From positions 1 to 12,588 of the forward strand of contig JAFVEU010000134.1 in the NCBI GenBank assembly GCA_017475845.1: 12,588 nucleotides of DNA. The letters are read 5' to 3'. The stretch comes from Lachnospiraceae bacterium (GTDB lineage: Bacteria; Bacillota; Clostridia; Lachnospirales; Lachnospiraceae). This document shows positions 6,884 to 12,588 of this stretch, in pieces. How positions within the stretch are numbered: the stretch's first letter is position 1; each line of letters begins with the position of its first letter. Made by a program: the position numbers and the translations under genes. The notes beneath the pieces are model-generated. The model was not told the DNA's origin and made no database searches. It was given only the letters and a program-made list of their open reading frames with translations.

Positions 6884-8983
6884 TTGTTACGTGTTGAGGA
6901 AATAACGGGAAGAACCTATGAAGAAAGGATGACGGATGCCTACGCGGCTCTGCCCCTGATCTCAAAGGAGTGGACTAATTACAACCCTTCGGATCCCGGT
7001 ATCACAATTTTAGAGAACCTGGTGGTGTTTGAGTCCCTGCAGGGCTCCAACATCAGCAACTTAAGCTACGAGACCAGGCTTGCCCTTCTTAAGATGGCGG
7101 GATTCACCCCGGGCAAGGCCAAGTGCGCCAGAGTCCTGCTCACTCCGGAGGATCCGGATAAGGTGATAAGGCTCAATGCCAATCAGAAGTTCAAGCTGGG
7201 AAGCATGATCTTTGAGACCAGAAAAGCTGTGAACACCGGCGGTATGAGGCTGGAGGGGATATTCTCCCATTATGATGATGAATTCCATAATTTCAGCTTT
7301 TTAAGTGACAGGGATTACAGGATGTCTGCCAGGGTATTCGGCGAAAAGCCCAGGGAAGGGGACAGTATATATTTCATCTCCAATGCCCTGCCGGAACCCG
7401 GAAGCGACACCTTCTTCTATATCAATATGGATACCAGGTTTAACCGGAATCCCGTGGAGGACCGGTCGGATAACATATTTGCTTCCCTTAAGTGGGAATG
7501 CTTTACCAGTGAGGGATTCAAGGAGATCAAAGTCAGGGATTTCACCGGGGCCTTTCTTTTAAGCGGGGAGATCAAGTTCCGTCTGCCCTCAGAGAAGGCC
7601 GTACCTTATCAGGAGACTCCCCTTAAGGGCTATTGCATAAGGGCCACCCTTACCCATGCAAGCTACGATGTGGTACCCAGATTCCGTTCCGTCAATGCCT
7701 TTCTTTTTGAGGCATGGCAGAAGGATTCCCGTTCCCTTTCCATCACCAGCCAGAAAACGGAGACCATAGAAATGGTCAGCCCCTTTAAGAATGAGGACTA
7801 TCTGTTGGTCTTCGGCAAGGAGAAAAAGGGTTCATCCTACAGGCGCTATGAGCTCACCATGGGGGGAGGCGCAAGAGGAAGATACTGTCTGTACCGGAGA
7901 GGGGAAAACGGCAGGTTTACCCTGACCTTTGACGAAGAATCCTTCGGATATGCGCCCATCAAGACAAAGGATACGGTGAGAGTAGTTATCTATAGCGAGG
8001 AGATAATGCGGCGCTACCGTGTGGGGAAGGTACTGGGCTATGACGATCAGGAGATAGAGCTTCCCGTGAAGCATATAGTTCCGGACAGCTTCTGTCTCAT
8101 AGCTAAGCGTACAGAGAAAGACGGCAGCGAGATCTTTGATTTTGTGCGGCCCGGCAAGGGAGATGATGATGCCCTGACCTTCCATCTTCTGGAGAATGAC
8201 GGGAAGATAGTGATAGAGGATGCAGGGGACTTTATAGGGGCCGATCTTTTCATGGCCGGCTGTGCCGTGACCGAGGGACCGAGAGGCAATATCCGGGCAG
8301 GAAACATAATAAGAGCAATCGATCTGCCGGGAGAGCCGGGCTTCTTCAATCCGGGGCCGGGAAACGGCGGGGCTTACAGGGAGACACTGGATGAGGTAAA
8401 GGCCCGCTTCCGCAGGGATATATTAAAGCCCTATACCTGCGTGACCGCAGGGGATTACGAGAGGGTGGTGTCCGAGACACCGGGACTCTGTATCAGAAAG
8501 ATACGTGCGGTGATGGACGAGCTGGAAAACCTGGTACACATAGCGGTGATGCCGGGAACGGACGGGGATTTCCCTGTGCTGTCCGAGGAATATAAAAAGG
8601 CCATCAATTCAAGGCTTCAGGAGAGAAGGCTGATCACCACCAGGTTCCAGATCCTTTCACCGGTATATGTGGGAGTGTCGGTAAAGAGTACGGTATATGT
8701 GAAGAGACACTTCACGGACTGCCGGGAGCAGATAGAAAATGTCCTTAAGCGGGAGCTGGATTATGCCGGGACGGAAAAGAATTTCGGGGATCCTCTGAAA
8801 TTCGAAGAGGTTTTCCGTGCTCTGGAGGAGCTGGAATGCGTGGAATTCGTGTATGAGCTCTTTATCAGACCCGAAAACAGCAAATACGCCGGCATAAGGG
8901 AAGCAAACATATATCCGGCGGAGAACTGCCTGCTGTATCCGGGACGTCTGGAAATAGAAATAGTAACTTATGAGAAGGGATAA
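6884..8983 (+). CDS. Baseplate J-like / putative baseplate assembly protein (second copy)
   Basis: A 699-residue baseplate wedge protein of the family annotated as putative baseplate assembly protein in Afp-like clusters. It shows the hallmark KEWTNYNPSDPGITILENL (28-46), followed by a helix with LSYETRLALLKMAGF. After a beta-rich middle it has a clear C-terminal J domain from about residue 497: ETLDEVKARFRRDIL, then AGDYERVVSETPG, and a final module with SPVYVGVSVKSTVYV, a helix ending in LKRELDYA, and the closing strands around YPGRLEIEIV. It begins at TTG and ends three bases before the next gene. It shares the N-terminal signature and C-terminal layout with the 1021-residue protein upstream, so the two are probably ancient paralogues filling different wedge positions. 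Confidence 0.88.
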   Translation: MLRVEEITGRTYEERMTDAYAALPLISKEWTNYNPSDPGITILENLVVFESLQGSNISNLSYETRLALLKMAGFTPGKAKCARVLLTPEDPDKVIRLNANQKFKLGSMIFETRKAVNTGGMRLEGIFSHYDDEFHNFSFLSDRDYRMSARVFGEKPREGDSIYFISNALPEPGSDTFFYINMDTRFNRNPVEDRSDNIFASLKWECFTSEGFKEIKVRDFTGAFLLSGEIKFRLPSEKAVPYQETPLKGYCIRATLTHASYDVVPRFRSVNAFLFEAWQKDSRSLSITSQKTETIEMVSPFKNEDYLLVFGKEKKGSSYRRYELTMGGGARGRYCLYRRGENGRFTLTFDEESFGYAPIKTKDTVRVVIYSEEIMRRYRVGKVLGYDDQEIELPVKHIVPDSFCLIAKRTEKDGSEIFDFVRPGKGDDDALTFHLLENDGKIVIEDAGDFIGADLFMAGCAVTEGPRGNIRAGNIIRAIDLPGEPGFFNPGPGNGGAYRETLDEVKARFRRDILKPYTCVTAGDYERVVSETPGLCIRKIRAVMDELENLVHIAVMPGTDGDFPVLSEEYKKAINSRLQERRLITTRFQILSPVYVGVSVKSTVYVKRHFTDCREQIENVLKRELDYAGTEKNFGDPLKFEEVFRALEELECVEFVYELFIRPENSKYAGIREANIYPAENCLLYPGRLEIEIVTYEKG

Positions 8984-8986
8984 GAC

Positions 8987-10081
8987 ATGCCCAGGTATTC
9001 TATCAAAAAAAACAGGATTAACAAATCCTTCATTAAGGGCTTTCATTATGAAGAGGGAACCACTCTGATCCTTGATGAAGACGAGATGTTCCACTGCATC
9101 TTTCTCCCGCCCATCGATTCAACGGAAAAGGATGCGCCCTGGGGCAGGCTTTCAATGAAAAAGGAGGGCTCCGAGGATTCCGTGCTCTCATTTTACATTC
9201 TGGCTGTCAACAATAAGGAATTTCTGTCGGATGCCGCGGGGATGGATATAGATGAGTATCTCTACGAAGACAGTACCGACGTGGCGGCAAAGCTGTCCTT
9301 CTTCAGGCGCATGGGGGCAAAGAGAGTTACCGGATCCACAGACTGCCTGCTCTACGAGCTGTCGGGCCGCTATCTCTATGTGGTCATTGAGGCTTCGGGT
9401 GAAGGAAGCATCAGCATATCCGATATAGTGATCGACAGTACCGGAGATAATTTCATGAATACCTATCCCGAGGTCTACAGGGAGAGAAACAGCTTTTTCC
9501 ACAGATACATCTCCATTTTCTCAAGCATTTACAACGATTTCCAGAGGGATATCAATGCTCTTCCCAGGGTGCTGAACCTGGATGTGTGTCCCGAGGAGTA
9601 TCTGATTGTCTACGGAAGCTGGATGGGACTGGACTTGAAGGGAAGGTTCCTGGAGCTCCCGGTCTTAAGGCGGCTGGTGAAGGAAGCATACAGCCTTAAC
9701 CGGATGAAGGGCACCAGAAAGGCCATAGAGCGGATACTTGAGATAATACTTGGTGAGAAGGCGGTGGTCATAGAGCACAATCTCGTCCGCGCCCTCCATA
9801 AGGAGGAGGATGTGGAAATGCTGCCGAATTTCAAGGCCAGAGGCATCTATGATGTGACCATACTGGTGAAGCAGCACCTTACGGAGGAGCTTCGGCACCA
9901 GCTGATGTACATACTGAATCAGTATAAGCCCGTACGTACCAGGATCTCCATAGCACAGCTGGATGAGAATCCTACGGCGGATTCCAACAGCTATCTGGAT
10001 GTCAACACCACCCTTCCCGAGGAAAAGGAAGCAATCCTCGACGACGAACTCTCCATGGACGGGGTGGTCATACTGAGCTGA
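8987..10081 (+). CDS. Phage tail protein I-like baseplate wedge protein with an extra N-terminal module
   Basis: Residues about 155-330 of this 364-residue protein fit the tail-protein-I / TIGR02242-type family found at the end of baseplate operons: TYPEVYRERNSFFHRYISIF (159-178), a helix with IYNDFQRDINALPRVLN, CPEEYLIVYGSWMGLDL (201-217), then LRRLVKEAYSLNRMKGTRKA (228-247) and a closing strand-helix-strand with YDVTILVKQHLTEELRHQ. Residues about 20-150 are an added beta-rich region of unknown role, and the last 35 residues are a hydrophilic tail. AAGGGA at 8975-8980, six bases ahead, supports the ATG. The protein probably closes the wedge and, as gpI does in phage P2, may contact a fibre. 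No fibre gene follows directly; the next genes are regulatory or membrane proteins. Confidence 0.87.
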   Translation: MPRYSIKKNRINKSFIKGFHYEEGTTLILDEDEMFHCIFLPPIDSTEKDAPWGRLSMKKEGSEDSVLSFYILAVNNKEFLSDAAGMDIDEYLYEDSTDVAAKLSFFRRMGAKRVTGSTDCLLYELSGRYLYVVIEASGEGSISISDIVIDSTGDNFMNTYPEVYRERNSFFHRYISIFSSIYNDFQRDINALPRVLNLDVCPEEYLIVYGSWMGLDLKGRFLELPVLRRLVKEAYSLNRMKGTRKAIERILEIILGEKAVVIEHNLVRALHKEEDVEMLPNFKARGIYDVTILVKQHLTEELRHQLMYILNQYKPVRTRISIAQLDENPTADSNSYLDVNTTLPEEKEAILDDELSMDGVVILS

Positions 10082-10092
10082 TGTGATATAAT
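10065..10092 (+). promoter_or_regulatory. Promoter with extended -10 for the STAS-ABC-ATPase-SH3 block
   Basis: A perfect TATAAT at 10087-10092 is preceded by TG plus one base (10084-10086), the extended -10 pattern of vegetative sigma factors. TGGTCA at 10065-10070 matches four of six bases of the -35 box with a 16-base spacer. It overlaps the end of the tail-protein-I gene. Transcription would start near 10099, which argues against translation from the ATG at 10100. Confidence 0.6.
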
Positions 10093-10098
10093 GTAAAA

Positions 10099-10189
10099 GA
10101 TGCAGGATTGCGCAGCAATTTGTGAGTCTACAGAGAATGCAGGATTGGACGCCGACGAATGCCGAAGGCGTGTACGGAAGGAACAAATA
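10099..10189 (+). other. 5' leader of the STAS gene with direct and inverted repeats
   Basis: The predicted leader contains ATGCAGGATTG twice, at 10100-10110 and 10137-10147. It can form a small hairpin ATTGC-GCA-GCAAT at 10107-10119 and a second stem ACGCC/GGCGT at 10149-10153 and 10167-10171, the latter ending close to the ribosome site. The frame stays open through it, but the encoded 30 residues (Cys-, Arg- and Glu-rich) do not resemble a STAS N-terminus. I do not recognise a known riboswitch. It could be a structured leader, a short repeat element, or plain spacer. Confidence 0.4.
10176..10182 (+). promoter_or_regulatory. Ribosome binding site deciding the STAS start
   Basis: GGAAGGA sits seven bases ahead of ATG 10190-10192. 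No comparable site precedes the in-frame ATG at 10100, which would also fall on the predicted transcription start. Confidence 0.75.
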
Positions 10190-10489
10190 ATGACCATACA
10201 GGAAGTCGATAACGGAGGGAATCTCCAGCTGGATGTGGAAGGAAAGATAGATTCACTGACCTGTCAGAATTTCCAGGATACTATTCTTAAGACCTTCCAG
10301 AAGACAAACAATCTTGTCATAAATATGGAAAAAGTGGATTATGTTTCGAGCGCGGGGCTCAGAGCGCTGATCCTCGGGCAGAAGACAGCAAGCTCCAAGG
10401 GAGGGAGCATGGTGATCATAAACGCCTCTTCTTCCGTGAAGGATGTGTTCCGGGTGACCGGTTTTGACAAGGTACTGGATATCCGCTAA
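10190..10489 (+). CDS. STAS-domain protein (anti-sigma-factor-antagonist-like)
   Basis: From the chosen ATG this is a 99-residue single STAS domain, the normal length for SpoIIAA/RsbV-type proteins. It has strand LQLDVEGKID (12-21), helix NFQDTILKTF, strand NLVINMEKVDYVSSAGLRAL (41-60), then strand SMVIINAS and a helix-strand end with VFRVTGFDKVLDI. The Ser53-Ser54 pair in VSSAGLR is where such proteins are phosphorylated by a partner kinase, so partner switching is possible. An equally valid view is a MlaB-like role: MlaB is a STAS protein that binds and controls the ABC ATPase MlaF, and here an ABC ATPase gene starts directly after the stop codon. No sigma factor or RsbW-type anti-sigma kinase is visible. 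The domain call is firm; the pathway is not known. Confidence 0.88.
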   Translation: MTIQEVDNGGNLQLDVEGKIDSLTCQNFQDTILKTFQKTNNLVINMEKVDYVSSAGLRALILGQKTASSKGGSMVIINASSSVKDVFRVTGFDKVLDIR

Positions 10490-11131
10490 ATGATAACGTT
10501 TGAGAACGTATGTAAAAAATACAGTGAGGATGAGAGGCCTGTATTTCAGGACTTCAGCGAGACTATAGAAGAAGGGGAGTTCATCATCCTCACCGGAGAG
10601 AGCGGAAATGGCAAGAGCACGCTCATACGGATGCTCTTAAAAGAGATCGACCCGGATTCCGGGAAGATCACGGTAAACGGAAAGGATATCTCTCTTATTC
10701 CCAGAAGTGAGATACCCTTCTACAGAAGAAGCATAGGGGTTATCTTTCAGGATTTTAAGCTTTTTGACGAATATACGGTATTCGGGAACCTGGAGCTTGC
10801 GCTGACTCTCACGGGAGGAGCCGGCAGGGATAAGGAAAAGAGGATCACGGATATTTTAAAGCTCTTAGGGATAGACAGGATGTTTAAGAGATATCCCGGA
10901 GAGCTGTCCGGGGGAGAACAGCAGAAGGTATGCATGGCCCGGGCTCTTCTTAATGATCCCGTTATGCTCCTTGCGGATGAGCCTACGGGAAATCTGGATC
11001 CCGCTTCATCGGAAGAGATCGTTAAGCTCATGGAGCTTGTTCACCGCCATGGCACCACGGTCATCATGGCTACCCACGACTATGACCTGGTCCGGCAAGT
11101 AGTAAAAGACGGGAGGCATGTCCCGCTTTGA
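10490..11131 (+). CDS. FtsE-like ABC transporter ATP-binding protein
   Basis: A complete 213-residue ABC ATPase: Walker A GESGNGKST (36-44), Q-loop Gln87 in RRSIGVIFQDFKLF (79-92), signature ELSGGEQQKVCMARAL (138-153), Walker B VMLLADEPTGNLDP (158-171) and switch His196 in TTVIMATHDYDLV. The RRSIGV(I/V)FQDF and TVIMATH stretches are characteristic of FtsE, the ATPase of FtsEX, which drives cell-wall hydrolase activation at the membrane; the MacB/LolD group is the next alternative. There is no FtsX-type permease in the window. The ATG follows the STAS stop codon with no gap, and no close ribosome site is seen, so translation is probably coupled. The C-terminus ends soon after the H-loop, shorter than typical FtsE. 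The cognate membrane partner may lie past the right edge or be one of the membrane proteins here. Confidence 0.88.
   Translation: MITFENVCKKYSEDERPVFQDFSETIEEGEFIILTGESGNGKSTLIRMLLKEIDPDSGKITVNGKDISLIPRSEIPFYRRSIGVIFQDFKLFDEYTVFGNLELALTLTGGAGRDKEKRITDILKLLGIDRMFKRYPGELSGGEQQKVCMARALLNDPVMLLADEPTGNLDPASSEEIVKLMELVHRHGTTVIMATHDYDLVRQVVKDGRHVPL
11110..11125 (+). repeat. Short inverted repeat at the end of the ABC gene
   Basis: CGGGA (11110-11114) and TCCCG (11121-11125) flank a six-base loop. It has only two or three T residues after it, so it is a poor terminator. It sits directly ahead of a TGATACAAT sequence and could be a small operator or chance. Confidence 0.35.
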
Positions 11132-11137
11132 TACAAT
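11129..11137 (+). promoter_or_regulatory. Possible extended -10 element ahead of the membrane ATPase gene
   Basis: TGATACAAT matches the extended -10 pattern with five of six bases in the hexamer, resembling the stronger TGATATAAT at 10084-10092. No convincing -35 box lies 16-18 bases upstream, so this is a weak candidate for an internal promoter. Confidence 0.25.
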
Positions 11138-11172
11138 AGAAACCCATAGATTTCGAAAGGATTATTACCTGT

Positions 11173-12072
11173 ATGTCAACTATCCAGAAAGTACTGCTAG
11201 TAGCATCCTGCATACTGTTTGCAGCAACCATCTACAGCTATTTTAATTTCCAGACATATCTTGTGATCTTATTCTTCCTGCTTCACAGTCTCTGTCTGAT
11301 ACTTTTTGTGTACAGGACCTTCAGTGACATGAGGATGGATGTGCGTTCAATGGAGACCTACCATCAGGACATCGGTCTTGAGATAGCCGGAAAGAATAAG
11401 GAGGTTGACAGCTTAAAGACCACCCTTGGGGAGAAGGAAGAAGATATTGAGAGACTCAGCGTGGAGCTTAGTGACCTCAAGGTGAAGTGCGCCGAATACG
11501 AGGGGAACATTAAGGATCTGAACGAGGAAAAAGAGCTCCTTCTGGAAAAGGAAAAACAGGCGGAATTATCCGTCGCCGACAGGGGTATCGGAGCCCTGCT
11601 CCCTCCCGTTACGGAGGATAACGGAGAAAGAGAGACCGTAAATATCATAGAGATAGCGAACCGGGCCAAGGAAGAGCTGCTTTCGGATGCCATGTCGGCA
11701 AATATGAGCATCAATGTGTCCTCCGCTACGGACACTCTTTTAGTCAAGGCTGATGCCAACCGTCTCCTGATACTCTTCAGGAATATCATAGATAACTCCA
11801 TTAAATACATGAAGAGAGCGGGATCACTGGTCATAACCATTTCCACCATAGGGGAGGACATCTTCATCGTCTTAAAGGATACCGGAGAGGGACTTCCGGA
11901 AGAGGAAACCAAGCATATATTTGAACTGAATTTCCAGGGTTCAAACCGTATAAGCGGTAACGGACTGGGGCTTGCCCAGGCCAGGGCCATAGTGGAGTGT
12001 TACGGCGGAACCATTTATGCCAGAAGTACGGAAGGCAAGGGGATGGGTATTTATATCCAGCTCCCGGCCTGA
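11173..12072 (+). CDS. Membrane-anchored coiled-coil protein with histidine-kinase-type ATPase domain, no visible DHp domain
   Basis: 299 residues. Two membrane helices (about 6-23 and 28-47) with almost no loop between them leave no room for an outer sensor domain. A charged coiled coil covers about 65-135, then a linker, then a GHKL ATPase domain (about 155-298): N-box NIIDNSIKY (204-212), G1 box DTGEG (236-240), F-box around Phe250, G2 box GNGLGLAQA (262-270) and the closing GTIYARSTEGKGMGIYIQLP. The H-box of the DHp domain (His followed by Glu and a downstream Pro) is not seen; His64 sits before the coiled coil in a non-matching context. It could be a split kinase that phosphorylates a partner, or an ATP-dependent conformational switch. 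AAAGGA at 11156-11161 is 11 bases ahead of the ATG. No response regulator gene is nearby. Confidence 0.85.
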   Translation: MSTIQKVLLVASCILFAATIYSYFNFQTYLVILFFLLHSLCLILFVYRTFSDMRMDVRSMETYHQDIGLEIAGKNKEVDSLKTTLGEKEEDIERLSVELSDLKVKCAEYEGNIKDLNEEKELLLEKEKQAELSVADRGIGALLPPVTEDNGERETVNIIEIANRAKEELLSDAMSANMSINVSSATDTLLVKADANRLLILFRNIIDNSIKYMKRAGSLVITISTIGEDIFIVLKDTGEGLPEEETKHIFELNFQGSNRISGNGLGLAQARAIVECYGGTIYARSTEGKGMGIYIQLPA

Positions 12073-12096
12073 TGGATCAGGGCAGGAGAAGTATCA

Positions 12097-12588
12097 ATGG
12101 AAAAAAAACATGAAAAAAGGGTACTTGCAGCCGTAGCATTCTTTTATATCGCAGTCGCACTGATGGCAGTCGGGATACTTGGGGTTACCGGCTTCGCCAG
12201 CAGGAGGAGGGAAGCTGCGGCCGACTATCTGAATGTCGGAAATGAGGATCAGAGCGATCTGCCTCCGGAGCCGGAGATAGAACCAATACCCGAGGAGCCT
12301 TCCACCGAGGAGGCAACAGAAGAGGAAGCTGCGGAAGAGCTCACGGAGGAAGGATCGGGACTGGATGAGATCCTCTCCGAAGCGGAGGTTGAGGAAGAGC
12401 CCGAAAGCTCGGAGAAGTACTACTCCTTTACGGCAAACAACAGCGCCGGAAGGCTCAATGTCAGAAAAGAGCCTACCATAAGAGCGAAGGTCATCGCCCG
12501 CATATATCCCGGTACAAAGGGTTATGTACTGGACATAGGGGACGAGTGGACCTATGTGTCGGTTTCGGAAAATATGGGGTACTGCGCA
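12097..12588 (+). CDS. Membrane-anchored acid-rich protein with SH3b domain (3' partial)
   Basis: The frame runs from ATG 12097, eight bases after AGGAG (12084-12088), to the right edge, giving 164 residues with no stop. A membrane helix or uncleaved signal anchor lies at about 9-32 (AAVAFFYIAVALMAVGILGV). Residues 38-107 form a long Glu/Pro-rich linker. From about 117 there is a bacterial SH3 domain: GRLNVRKEPTIRAKVIARIY (118-137), PGTKGYVLDIGDEWTYVSV and GYCA at the edge. Such domains usually bind cell-wall peptides or glycans outside the cell. Three arginines directly after the helix (36-38) make its orientation less certain than usual. Runs of eight and six A residues lie in the first codons. 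A hydrolase or second SH3b domain may follow beyond the edge. Confidence 0.82.
   Translation, partial: MEKKHEKRVLAAVAFFYIAVALMAVGILGVTGFASRRREAAADYLNVGNEDQSDLPPEPEIEPIPEEPSTEEATEEEAAEELTEEGSGLDEILSEAEVEEEPESSEKYYSFTANNSAGRLNVRKEPTIRAKVIARIYPGTKGYVLDIGDEWTYVSVSENMGYCA

Noticed and set aside
7305..7562. Plus-strand open frame of 85 codons within the second baseplate-J gene
   Set aside because: It is out of frame inside a continuous conserved gene and shows Pro/Ser-rich shadow composition.
10140..10180. Partial resemblance to a c-di-GMP-I riboswitch (GGACGC followed by a GCC/GGC pairing)
   Set aside because: The conserved A-rich segments and tetraloop-receptor parts are not present and the leader is too short for the full aptamer.
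10100..10189. In-frame N-terminal extension of the STAS protein starting at ATG 10100
   Set aside because: It lies at the predicted transcription start, has no ribosome site, and its 30 residues do not fit a STAS N-terminus, while ATG 10190 has GGAAGGA seven bases ahead.
10747..11031. Minus-strand open frame opposite the ABC ATPase gene
   Set aside because: The plus strand encodes all ABC motifs in one frame; the antisense frame has no recognisable features.
11110..11130. Hairpin as a rho-independent terminator after the ABC gene
   Set aside because: The stem is five bases and lies within the coding end; there is no run of T residues after it.
11364..11990. Minus-strand open frame of 208 codons opposite the membrane ATPase gene
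   Set aside because: It is Ser- and Phe-rich as expected from the reverse of a Glu/Lys-rich coiled coil, and the plus-strand gene has clear ATPase motifs.

Overview
The window reads as one continuous plus-strand stretch from a Gram-positive Clostridia-type bacterium, most likely a Lachnospiraceae relative. This rests on a base composition near 50% GC by eye, heavy use of ATA, AGA and AGG codons, AGGAG-like ribosome binding sites, a TTG start, and an FtsE-like ATPase of Firmicutes character. The taxonomic call is an inference. There is no tRNA, rRNA, CRISPR array or insertion sequence, and no gap between genes longer than about 110 bases.

Positions 1-10081 hold the baseplate and hub half of a contractile injection system (phage-tail-like; related to Afp/PVC-type extracellular systems, T6SS and myophage baseplates). 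In order there is: the C-terminal end of an unidentified protein; an Afp7-type tube-associated (tube-cap/adaptor) protein; a gpD/gp27-like hub; a gpV/gp5-like spike; a gp25-like wedge protein; two baseplate-J-like wedge proteins (1021 and 699 residues); and a tail-protein-I-like wedge protein. Gaps are 3-62 bases, with one 14-base overlap, so this looks like a single operon. Sheath, tube, tape measure, AAA+ ATPase, PAAR tip and effectors are not in the window and may lie outside it. Several of these proteins carry Gly-, Pro- or acid-rich inserts not expected of the core folds.

Positions 10065-12588 hold a second block. It has a good extended -10 promoter inside and just after the end of the last baseplate gene, and a 5' leader of about 90 bases with repeats. 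Its genes are a STAS-domain protein, an FtsE-like ABC ATPase whose ATG directly follows the STAS stop codon, a membrane-anchored coiled-coil protein with a histidine-kinase-type ATPase domain but no visible phosphoacceptor (DHp) domain, and the start of a membrane-anchored, acid-rich, SH3b-domain protein. Together they could link the cell wall, membrane and cytosol through nucleotide-driven switching. Because they sit directly behind the injection-system genes in the same direction, they may control assembly, membrane attachment or release of the particle. That link is inference from position only. This module is the most likely candidate for something undescribed here.
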